Shown piece by piece: positions 54,440-64,000 of a DNA stretch of 64,000 nt. The translations under genes were made by a program, and so were the position numbers. A model generated the notes under the pieces. That model was not told where the DNA came from, searched no databases, and worked only from the letters and a program-made list of their open reading frames with translations. How positions within the stretch are numbered: position 1 is the stretch's first letter; each line of letters starts with the position of its first letter. Source of the stretch: Pollenia angustigena (taxonomy: Eukaryota; Arthropoda; Insecta; Diptera; Polleniidae); assembly GCA_930367215.1 (NCBI GenBank), contig OV884057.1, positions 197,893,621-197,957,620 of the forward strand, written 5' to 3'.

Positions 54440-55030
54440 TTATCTTAAAGCTGCTGGAAGCATGACATTAATAATGTATTTCACTCATTTGCTATGCATG
54501 TTTATGTTTGCCTTGTTTATATTTATCGCATTACCAGTAAATACATTATAAATATATTTAAATATTTAAGATATTAAGAAAATATTATAACTATTATAAT
54601 GGATGTTATATTGTAGCAGTTTATGTATGAAAAAAGCTTTTGTGCTCTAATTTCTAGTTTAAATATTTTGATTAAAAATTAATTAAATTAAAAGAAAAGA
54701 AAATTACTCGTGCAATGTTGCTAAAATATTTTCTTTGGAATACGTATTTTGTAGTTAAAAAGAAATATCGCATCTAAGTAAATATTTGCTTAAAAGCTGA
54801 AATTTAAATATGTTTTTATGGCGTCTGAATTGAAGCATTAAGTACTTACTTTTGAAGATATAAGTGTTAGAGTGGGTGATGATCCCTGCAATAAAACAAA
54901 TAATTTATTTTATAAGTTTTCAATGTTTAAACAGCAAAAAAATATTCAAACACTAAATGACTAATTAAAAAAATATTAGGTGTATAACTTAAATGTGCGA
55001 AAAATTGTGAAACCTCTGTCATTTATTTTC
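54440..55030. other. AT-rich DNA without recognisable gene
   Basis: Nothing recognised. Confidence 0.5.
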
Positions 55031-55032
55031 TA

Positions 55033-55304
55033 CCCAGTAAAAACTTCGCTTACTTTTTCAAAACGAATAGCTTCTTTAACTCATTATTTAGTAGCTTTCT
55101 TCTATAACTACATGTATAACAACTTCTATAACTACTTTTTTCTGGATGTATTTAAGTTAAAAAAATAATGACTTACTTTTAAATGCGTTCTTTTTGGGAC
55201 ATGCCTTGTAAAATTCATTGGTTCTTTCAGTAGAATTGTAAGTAGTGCCTTCATGTTTTTCTGATTACTCAACACATTATTTTGTAGGCGAAGTTTTTAC
55301 TGGG
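55033..55304. mobile_element. Tc1/mariner-type MITE, TA flanks, 272 bp
   Basis: CCCAGTAAAAACTTCGCTTA pairs with TAGGCGAAGTTTTTACTGGG. TA at 55031-55032 and 55305-55306. ACTACTTTTTC / AGTAGTGCC words inside. Confidence 0.8.
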
Positions 55305-55330
55305 TATTAAGTAATCGAACGAAATCAATC

Positions 55331-55525
55331 ATGTTAAACTCTGTGCCAACAAAGTATAATTTTCAAGCAGCTTTAATTTATTTCTTAATAAAACAAGGGC
55401 AGCTAAAGGATATCGATTACTCATCAAAGATTATCCCGGATATGTTTTATTGCTTTTTACATGTGAGATATGGTTTTCAAGATGATAAATTACACCATGA
55501 ATCTCCTTTGAAGAGACCATTTTAA
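55331..55525 (+). other. Unrecognised 64-codon open frame
   Basis: The frame starts MLNSVPTKYNFQAALIYFLI and continues KQGQLKDIDYSSKIIPDMFY. Its composition is more protein-like than neighbouring frames, but I recognise no domain and see no splice or promoter context that would establish a gene. It could be an exon or a transposon remnant. Confidence 0.25.
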
Positions 55526-55798
55526 AACGTTTGCAAGCAGTAGGATTAATTTAAACTCAAGAAATTTGGTCACTGGGTGAAGGTAAGAGATATTGAAAAC
55601 GATTTTGCATTCTATTTGAAACCACTTGCAGAGTACGGCCCAACCTATCGGCGCTTTAAGCTCCTAGTGGAAATTATGCGCCTACTAACGTGGTAATTGT
55701 AGCACATGACTCTTTAAACCGTGCCACAGTATGACTTTTTGTTATTTTAGGTGGCCAAAAGTAAAAAAAACAGTTGCCCGATCTTGTTGATTTTTTTA

Positions 55799-56762
55799 GA
55801 TGTGCCAATTTAGCATTTTTCCTGCTAGATTTACTGCCTGTTTGTAGAACGCGAGCACAAAAGTGACTCGCTTAACTTACATTTAAAACAAAAACAAATT
55901 TTGAAATTTTGTTTTTGTTTTAAATGTAAGTTGAACGAGTCACTTTTACGCTCGCGGTCCACAAACAGGCAGTTAGTATTTTTTAAAGTCATTTGGCATG
56001 AATAAAACGGTAGCATTTTTTCTAGCATTATTAAAAAATCCTAGCATTTTTTAGTTCTTGTATTACTTTTAAAATTTTCCATTTTTATAAAAAGGGTAAT
56101 CACGATGGTCATTGTGCAAATTTGCAATTTGTTAATTTGCAGTGCATATTTTGATGGATCGTGAGCATACCACTTTTATTTTTTTTTTTTTTTTTTTGCA
56201 AATATGCTATTTTTCTAAAAATTTATTCTGGCAACACTAAAAACTTTTGGCTCTGTAAAAAGTCTGCATTTGTTTACTTTATTATAGACAAGCAAATTGA
56301 AATAAATGTTATCTTTTTAATTAATTTAAATTTTATTCTCTATTTTATACTAAAAGCCACGAAAATTTTTAATTTATGTATAAGTTTCCTTAAAAACAAT
56401 ATGGCGGCTAATATGTCAAATGTTATTTTTTACATTTGTTTGCAACTGAGCAAATATGCGCTACGAATTTTGCTCATGGTTTTTATAGTGCAAACGAAGT
56501 AAAATAGAGCAATTTGCAAATACGTACATTTTGTTGTTATTTTATGCAAATGAGTGTATTTGTGCACGCATTTGCATTGTGAGCACACTTTGCACTACCC
56601 ATTTGCCTTTAACAATTGATTGACAGCTTGCCGTTGAATTGGAAGCATATTATAAAAAATTGATTGGCCCTTAATTATGTTTCATATTTTTTTAGCATTT
56701 ATTCAAGCATTTTTTTTAACGAAATCTAGCATTTTTTCGGCAATAAGTTTTGGCAACACTGG
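55799..56762. mobile_element. hAT-like element with TAGCATTTTT repeats
   Basis: TAGCATTTTT and close variants recur at 55812, 56010, 56022, 56041, 56695 and 56727. The right end, reversed, reads CCAGTGTTGCCAAAAC, like the ends at 8650. The left end and target duplication could not be fixed; CAGTTGCCC at 55771 is a candidate. No transposase motif was recognised. Confidence 0.5.
55834..55972. repeat. Inverted repeat, arms ~65 bp, sister of 19568
   Basis: CTGCCTGTTTGTAGAACGCG pairs with CGCGGTCCACAAACAGGCAG, and AAGTGACTCG, TTACATTTAAAACAAAAACA continue to a short centre. It has the same core as 19568-19670. Confidence 0.85.
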
Positions 56763-57039
56763 ATGCGATAGACAGGGGTACAGGTGATACAAGAATATGC
56801 TAAAAGAAGGAAAAAATAAATGAGAAAGATAAGATAAACAACATAGTCTTTAAATATGCAATTTTTGTGAGTTTAGTATTGTTGTAAAAGTTGTTGTATG
56901 CATATTATGTTTTATACCATTAATTCATTAATTAGTTCCCGTTGTGTTACCATGTTACAACGTATCCAAATATTACTACATTACCTAACTGTTGACATTA
57001 TCAAAAAGTCATCCGGGTGATTCAATGAAGGAATGGATC

Positions 57040-57850
57040 TTGTTCAAGTCAGTGTCAGAGAGACAGGTTTTGTGTCTAAGGATTCTCTGACCAAACCAAA
57101 AATGCCGGAAAGTGGATGTTCTCTTGACTCCTCCTGCTCGTCGCCACAACTTCTACATATGCCGCGGTATTTGGGCGCATTTTCTAATGGGCCAGTGCCC
57201 AGTTATAACCCCAATTAGGTTTCTGAGGTGAAGTCTGGACAGCCTTAATGCGCACGGTGCCTTCTTTTTATCTATGAAGGTATAGAATTTCCTGGTTTCA
57301 TCACATGTATTTTCATCAAACCACCTCTGATTGGCAAGGATATAAAATTTGAATGCAAAAAGTTTCTTACTCTTTGGGAGCGAAACATATATATCATATC
57401 GTACTTGATCAACAAGAGGGTATTATTTTATTTATATTTTTTCACTATTTGAAGAAATCGATACGTAATATTCATATCTACCGGCTGTAAAAAATCATGC
57501 TATTTTGTTTACCTTTTGGTAATGAAAAGGTTGGCTTAAGATTGCCTTTTTGTATGCGTTTAATGTAAAATTAAAAACTGTTTTGTTTCTACTGAAAGTT
57601 TTTAAATTTTGAGTTAATACCGTCTTGTTGATTAAGTGAATTGAATGTCTCCGTATCTCCTCCAAAGACTTCCAGCATTCTCAGACAATTTTTAATTAAC
57701 ACACTCTCCAGGGATCTTATTGCCGATTTACTATCGGTCAAAATGTGAATATCTCTGCCAGATATCTAAATATACCGAATGTGCCTCTCAGCTGTGTAGA
57801 TAGACATTATCTCGGCCTGAATGACATTGCAGTGATCCGGTGTGACAGAG
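57040..57850 (-). pseudogene. Non-LTR retrotransposon: RNase H and C-terminal zinc-knuckle region
   Basis: On the minus strand from 57850: VTPDHCNVIQAEIMSIYTAE, then RDIHILTDSKSAIRSLESVL. This is RNase H with the Glu of QAE and Asp of TDSKSAI, as in I/R1/LOA-type elements. After an intervening AT-rich segment (about 57360-57630, possibly an insertion), it continues NQRWFDENTCDETRKFYTFI, LHLRNLIGVITGHWPIRKCA, then CRSCGDEQEESREHPLSG, the terminal CCHC-like domain. Stops and frameshifts are present. The reverse transcriptase lies beyond the recognisable part or is lost. Confidence 0.85.
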
Positions 57851-57961
57851 AAAAATAAAAATTGGTCTGTAGATTTGACAACGCTCATCTAGCTATATGT
57901 ATTTCGAAGCGCTTAATACAAATCTGTGCGCATGTACTGTAACTCTCGCGTCGAGAAACAT

Positions 57962-58062
57962 TTCGATTGAAATGTCTGAAATAAATCAAAAATGCCATAT
58001 ATTGAAACAAACAGCTGTTTTCCTCACTAAACTGTGTCTGTAACTTTTTTGGCGAGCACTAG
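57962..58062 (+). repeat. Short repeat shared with 16390-16507
   Basis: Same words in the same order as at 16390 (see there). Here no mariner follows. Confidence 0.5.
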
Positions 58063-58189
58063 CTGCCACGTAAGGAAATTACTCGCCAATTCACAGAAAA
58101 AGTGTATCTGTAAAATTTTTGTAAGAAAGTTCCCGCTTTGAACTGTCAAATGAACTCAGGAATAAAAATGGGGCAAAGAAAAATTTTAA

Positions 58190-60985
58190 AACTCAAAAAC
58201 TATTTAAAATGCAAAATGCGAATAATAATAATTTGTTCTTGGCACATTATTCGTTGTTAAATTATTTTGCTTTTAACATTTTAATAAAATATACGATTGT
58301 TTTCAAAGCTCGTTTCCAAACAACAAACATTTAAGTCGCACTTTACTTTATTTGGTGTTGCAGACGATTGTATTTTCGCCGCCGTCATTGAAAATGTTTA
58401 AATTTTAGTAAATTTTTGTTGCCGTCAACGATATGTATGACTGGCGTTCTCAACGCTTGCAATATCACATCGGCTTCGAGTGCAATTTTATGACGTTGAT
58501 AACTTAACGACGCAATCTCCTTTAATAGTGTGAGTTACAGACACAATTTTTTCTCGCTTTTCGAGGAACGATGGAATATTTTGTTTCACATATTTTCGTT
58601 GCGAGAAGATCTCACTATAGTTACCGAACATAGGTACTGAAGTCCGTTTGATTTGAACACTCACAAAATTAGGAGTAAATTGCGAAAAATTCAGCTATTC
58701 TCGACTTTTAACGGGGTTTCGAGATTTACTTCAACTTGTGTGGGTGTGCGAGCCAAACAGACCTCATGGCAGTAGAATATCTGAAAGGATTTTAAAATCA
58801 AATGAAGCCTAAAGTATATTGAAAACTATTAAAATTAAAATTGTCCTTCTCAAATGAGTATTGTTCAACAAACCAAACCAACTCTTTAACATAAAAATAT
58901 TTACCTTCATCGTGAAAAAAATCATGCAGTACCTAAAAAGCATCCATTAACTACCAACAATTCCAATACGATTTTAGATGCGTTTTCTGTGTTGTTTTCT
59001 GTCTCATTTCATTTTATTATTTTAGATTTATAAATTTAACTTTAATTAAACTTGAAATCTCAAAAATATTTCCACATTTTAAATACACACATACAACAAC
59101 TATACAACGCACAAACTGAGTGAAAGAAACTTAACTAAAATTGTACCTGCTTTTAGCGGCAACTTAAAATATTCAATATGCCACAAAAAGAAATCTTTGG
59201 AGTTGTTACAACCACGTGAGTAGGGGAGAGGGAATAGAAGGCCCCACCATATTGTGATGGTAAAAATCTAAGCAAATATTTTTTTTTTCAATTTAGTGTT
59301 CAATGCTTTAATAATCAGTTTTTTTTTTCTTTTATTTCAAAATAAATTTTGTTACCTGCAACATGTATGAGAGAAATACTTGTAGTCATACAAATTTAAG
59401 AATCTAATACATAAGTATTTGCTATGTAGAGTTGTTTTCGATATCATGAAGTTTTGTTTGAAAAGACGTTTTTATAATGTTAAATACAACTAGAAAAAAA
59501 GAAATAAAATAACAGCATCTTCCTATAAAAAATATTTTATTTTTGGTATTAAAAAATGAAATAAATCTATAAAATAATGAAATATAAAACTGAAAAAATA
59601 TAATGAAAATAACAGCGACATTTGTGTATGAAGCAGAGGTTCCAAGGAATGTTTTCAACAATTAAAAATATATAAATAAAGCACAACAAACAAAATCTTG
59701 TAAATTAAAAATTTTGTATTCCCAAAAAATTACTTTGATAATAAACTGGCAAGTGCACGGCTAATAAAAAAAAACCTAAACTAGCAGCAGTTGTTTTTGT
59801 TTTCATTTTATTTTTTTTTTAACCTGCTTACAACTACAATTAATGTTGGGAGAATTCAAACCAATTGTAGTGGGGTGGGGAATGTAAGAAAAGATAAACT
59901 CAGTGTTTTTGTTGTTGCAAGTAAAACTGGGCTTATAATTCTTATATGCTTAACCGTTTTCTTTGTTTAATATCGTTAGTGTTTTTAAAATCTTTGGATG
60001 AAGTTTCATGACGATCTAGCCTAAGCAACCAGTGAAATGCGCATAGGAATAGCTTATCCCATCAACAATCAATTTCAGTGTTTTTATTAAAAATATATTA
60101 TATTTTTTGGCCTTTTATCACGTAGTGGTGTCCGTATATGGTTATATTTACATGATTTAAGAAATTACACACAGTGTTATGAAACTTCCAGATACGTTGT
60201 CGTTGCAGTTGCAGTTGAAGCAAAAAATTCGAAATTTAAACTTTCTTGTGCTACAGAGCATTCGTCGGCTTCAGCTACTACTACAACTACTTTATTCTTT
60301 TCTAACCCTTAAAAGTTCCCCAGCTTTAGTACTTTGCATTAAAGGAAACGTACGATATGGGATGACCAATTTTATCCAGGAGATTTTACCTGAAGGAGGG
60401 CATTTCTCTAAACGTTGCACCATAAATAAATAATAAATAAGATTTGCAATAGTTCGCAGCCGGCTAGCATCCAAACTTATGCTATGCGACGTAAACGGAT
60501 TTTTGGTCTTAAGCTGATTACTAGGCTGATGGCAGAGTGGCCGCTAGAAGCGAATCAAAGATACAAGCGATAACAGTTTGTGTTATATCAATGCTAGAAG
60601 ATATCATAGTAAACGCTTTATTGATCAAAGCGATTTGTTTCTTTATATTATTTGATTAGGGTTTTGGAAGTGCTTTTGTATGAAAGCCATGCGCTTTGTA
60701 GCGACATCAGCCCTGCAGAGATCGCTAGATGACTGTGTTTTATTGCGAATTGATACCTTAAATATGTCGGGTTGATGGCGGATTTTCGCAATATTTAACA
60801 ATGCAGTACGACTTTCTGACGCATTGAACAAATATGGTTACCAACATGAATGATTTTTTAGGATTTCGATTATTTTATTTTGGGAAACGTCCTAGTTAAC
60901 ACAAATTTTATAAATATTTGGAAAAATACGTTTTTTTTTTAATTTGATATCACAAGTATTATTCAGAAATTTTCTATAATTCTCA
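58190..60985. other. Long stretch without recognisable gene
   Basis: I see no transposon ends and no coding signature over 2.8 kb except the repeat remnant at about 59985-60080 (copy of 3771-3977). A segment at 60180-60430 has an 84-codon frame rich in Leu and Gln with no family resemblance. This is the best candidate in the window for unique (for example intronic) DNA. Confidence 0.4.
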
Positions 60986-60992
60986 TACGATA

Positions 60993-61067
60993 CGCGACCT
61001 TTGGACAGCAAATTCTATTTAAACCTAAACTACATATAAGATAGAACATTGTTGTCCTAAGGTCGCG
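60993..61067. repeat. 75-bp hairpin, CGCGACCTT ends
   Basis: CGCGACCTTTGGACAGCAAA pairs with GTTGTCCTAAGGTCGCG; ATTCTAT pairs with ATAGAAC. A few mismatches. Confidence 0.7.
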
Positions 61068-61498
61068 AATTCTTAAAACAAAATTTCACACGGTTTGACG
61101 TTCAAGAGAACTTTGGATAATATTGTTTTGGCAATTGCAACATGCAGCCCAAACGCTAAAATAAAGGGTAGATGATGTAGTATTGAAAACCAGAATAGTT
61201 TAAATGGTTAGTTCCACAATTCACTAGGGATGCTGCCGAAAACAGTTTAATTTCCTTAATATGTTAATTATTCCAATAAGGTGAAAATCATGTTAGTTGT
61301 GGAAAATTTGCAAAAAAAAGGAGAAAAATCTTTACTTAATCAATGAAGATACGAATCATATAAGTTTCATATAAGACTTTAATAATTCTGTGTTTTGAGG
61401 TTGTAATGAATTTATTAATTATTTATCTTTTTATTCATTTACTATGTCGTTAAGTTTAATTTTTATATTTTATACTTGAAAGTGTTTTGAGATTCGTC

Positions 61499-62063
61499 GT
61501 AGAAAGCCGTCGTGTAATAAAATCTTCTTTATATTGAGAATTTTTTTACAGCTCTCTATAGTTTCTAGAGCGGAAAATAAAAACCATATTCACGGGACCC
61601 CAGGAGTCTTTTACGCAAGGTATATTTACACAAGGTAGACTCATTAGCCCATATGTTTGTCAGCTGTTTACCCCAGTTTGAACCCAAACGTCAAATTTCG
61701 CGTATATGAGCTAAAATTTGTACATGTGTGCGTTAAATTATTATTGTTTTATATAAAAACAATTTTGACAACTCGGTTCTTTTTATAGAGCAGCATGTCT
61801 TCACTCCCTTGTGTAAATATACCTTGCTTTTACTCTAGGAAAAAATCTTAAAGCCCATAGTTAAAACGTCGGCAGTAGCTTCATATTCTTTCTCATTTTA
61901 ATGTTTTAGTGTTTTCTTGTTTTTCATTTTCTGTTTACAAAATATATGAAATTTAATGAAAGTTTGGTAGCATTGTTGGCAGAATAAGTATCTTTATGTG
62001 AGAGCATTAGAAAAAACGTTCTCAAAATAAAATAGATTTTATTTCACGACGGCTTTCTTCTAC
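61499..62063. mobile_element. TIR element with GTAGAAAGCCGTCGTG ends
   Basis: GTAGAAAGCCGTCGTGTAAT pairs with ATTTCACGACGGCTTTCTTC then TAC (a 3-nt insertion on one side). It encloses a second, perfect pair at 61615. Confidence 0.65.
61615..61827. mobile_element. Nested MITE with perfect 21-bp inverted ends
   Basis: GCAAGGTATATTTACACAAG (plus G) at 61615-61635 is an exact inverted copy of 61807-61827. 213 bp, no coding. Confidence 0.75.
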
Positions 62064-62416
62064 AAATTTTTTTGTCAAATTGTATGGAAAATGTGTTCTC
62101 GACGTTCAAACAGAAAAACGCTTAAAACAAAACATTAATCACAAACAGAAATTAATAAAAACTTCATATGCTTATAATAAAATTGTTGTCTAGATTATAT
62201 TTAAATTTAGTTTTAAATATCCTGAAAACTGACATACTCGATCAAATAAATATTGGAAACAACCGGCCACTTTATCATAGCGGAAATAAAATTAAGGACT
62301 TTGTTATTGATCTTATTAAGTCATAAAGAATTTTCTATTCAATATCTTTTAAATTATATATTACACGTTTTGATTTTATATAAATATTTCGTTTTCTTAG
62401 TTTTCGAATATTCCCA

Positions 62417-62904
62417 CACGTAGAGAAAAAAACATGTTTAAATATGATCACCTCCAACCAAACTATTTCTAAAGAAAATTTTAGACATATTATGGTTAAT
62501 ATAACCAAATAATTGTTAGCGACAACCATATTATGGTTAAATTAGGCCTCAATCAAGAACCCACAACTATATTATGGTTGCCTCCAAAAATATTGTGGTT
62601 AAATATGACAATAATTTGTTATTAAATTTACAATAGTATTTTCCTCATTTCCAAGAGCAACATACCATGGTTGAAAGCCAGCCATGCTATTGTAAGTGTT
62701 TAACAAATTTTAGTTATTATTGATCATAAAATGTTTGGAGGCAAAAATAATATGATTAGGACTTTTTGATGGCGGCCTAATTTTACCATAACATGGTTAT
62801 CGCTGACAGTAATATGGTTATAATAAACATAATATGTTTAAAATTGTTTTTAAAAATAGTTTGGTTAGAGGTGACCATATTTAAACATGTTTTTTCTCTG
62901 GGTG
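62417..62904. mobile_element. CAC-ended MITE with TATTATGGTTA motifs, copy 2
   Basis: Ends CACGTAGAGAAAAAAACATG and CATGTTTTTTCTCTGGGTG, similarity continuing to GTTTAAATATG. CA is on both sides. The interior repeats ATATTATGGTTA/TAACCATAATAT about ten times in both orientations. Confidence 0.8.
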
Positions 62905-62993
62905 CAGACCAGTATTAAATGTTAAATCATATTCCAAACAGACTTTTAAGTATTTTGATTTTTAATTTTATTCTTAAGAAGAAACAAGTTAGA

Positions 62994-63927
62994 GTGCTAT
63001 ATTCGGCTGTGCCGAATCTTTGATACCCTCCACCGACAGTTCGAATGTTTAAGGAGTAATATCTGTATGATGTTATTATTATCTTAAACTGTCACGATTT
63101 GCTATTAATTATGGTTTTAGGCGACTAAACTGTGTTCCGGTAGTAGGGTTTATATGGGGCCTAGGGTAAGTTAAGGATCGATCATCACGAAATTTCACAG
63201 CGTCATTTCTAGTCCTTTAAAACTGTGACGTACTAATTTCTGTTATGATTGCATTATTTTTTACGGTTTTAGGCGTACTAAACTGTTTTCCGGTAGTAGG
63301 GTTTTTATTGGGCCTAAGGTAAATTATGGACCGGTCATCACGAAATTTCACAGTGTTATTTCCGGTCCTAAAAAGCTGTGACGTACCAAATTTTGTTACG
63401 CTAGCGGTTTTTTTACGGTTTTAGGCGTACTAAACTGTTTTCCGGGAGTAGTGTTTATATGGGGCTTAGGGTAAATTATGGACGGATCTTCACGAAATTT
63501 AACAGCGTGATTTCCAGTCGAATAAAACAAATTTTTGCAAAATCTTATCTCATTCCGTGCCTTGTGCCAGCATTTATGTTATTTTTTGTAACAAAATTAT
63601 CAATTTTTTTAGGTGGTGGTTCCACATTTTGATTCATAGCTCTGGTCCTACTGAACCAATTTTGCTGGATTTCAATCCCAAACTGCTTAAGATAACTTTA
63701 AGCAATTTGGCGCCAAGTTTGTTCATTTCTTTTGAGTTGTTCGAAAGTGAGCGTGTTTTCAACAGACGGACAGACGGACATGGCTAAATCGACTTAGAAT
63801 TACTCAAGGACCCAGAATACATATATATACTTTATGGGGTCTGAGATGAATAATAAAAAAGTTTCACACGGAATGACAAACTTAATATACCCTCTTTACA
63901 ACTAATTGTGGTGGAGAGTATAAAAAG
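62994..63927 (+). mobile_element. mini-me-like repeat, family B, full copy with 152-bp tandem units
   Basis: Start ACAAGTTAGAGTGCTATATT, end GGTGGAGAGTATAAAAAG. Three tandem units begin GGTTTTAGGCG at 63113, 63265 and 63417 (period exactly 152). Toward the 3' side lies CAGACGGACAGACGGACATG, then GCTAAATCGACTTAGAATTA and CATATATATAC, i.e. a tetranucleotide tract, a ~33-bp core and a TA tract, the mini-me arrangement. No protein. Confidence 0.75.
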
Positions 63928-64000
63928 AAAACATTTTTTTACATTCTGTTTCTAGTATGCAGGGTATAACAATAATATTATACAATAACCTATAATGTGA

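Noticed and set aside
60179..60433. 84-codon frame rich in Leu/Gln
   Set aside because: Low complexity in the first half, overlapped by an opposite-strand frame, no domain recognised.

Overview
This is a gene-poor, AT-rich stretch of an animal nuclear genome, most consistent with a fly (Diptera, possibly a calyptrate). The evidence is the repertoire of transposable elements: dipteran microsatellite-bearing mini-me-like repeats, Jockey-type and RNase-H-bearing non-LTR fragments, Penelope-like elements with GIY-YIG ends, decayed mariner, hAT and piggyBac transposases, and many miniature inverted-repeat elements. I found no intact host protein gene, no rRNA or tRNA gene, no CRISPR array and no viral gene. 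Almost every long open frame is either chance, within a repeat, or a fragment of a transposase or reverse transcriptase.

Layout. 1-2.2 kb: featureless intergenic or intronic DNA. 2.2-6.6 kb: a Helitron/Lep1-like element with internal ~390-bp repeats, and a hAT element with a decayed transposase and an 8-bp target duplication. 6.7-7.6 kb: two copies of a B-box-containing SINE-like repeat. 7.8-10.9 kb: mini-me-like copies and a second hAT carrying nested insertions. 11.2-14.9 kb: a 3.6-kb element flanked by TTA whose transposase-like gene is split by an 842-bp MITE. 15.7-22 kb: mini-me-like copy, deleted mariner, MITE, 47-bp-arm palindrome and a Jockey-type RT fragment. 23-31 kb: a piggyBac-type MITE, a Penelope-like element with two nested insertions, and a piggyBac transposase relic. 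33-37 kb: a TAA-flanked element containing a palindromic foldback element and an inverted SINE dimer, followed by a second foldback element. 37.7-44.9 kb: MITEs, a hAT, a pogo-like relic and two head-to-head mariner relics. 45-49.5 kb: mini-me-type arrays and a 165-bp tandem array. 49.6-50.9 kb: a Penelope-like fragment bounded by ~407-bp inverted terminal repeats. 51-55.3 kb: six MITE or foldback elements in close succession. 55.7-64 kb: hAT-like ends, a non-LTR RNase H relic, nested inverted repeats and a mini-me-like copy with 152-bp tandem repeats.

There is no pathway here in the usual sense. The elements interact by nesting: older ones are split by younger ones, and several insertions can be read precisely because the interrupted sequence or a sister copy shows the empty site. 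The most notable patterns are (1) a set of short CAC...GTG-ended elements that share ends but each carry a private iterated interior motif; (2) a family with CCCTGCA ends and 2-bp A/T target duplications; (3) three palindromic foldback elements with 9-bp target duplications; and (4) hammerhead-like motifs in two Penelope-like elements. All coordinates were worked out by reading and may be off by a few bases at fuzzy edges.
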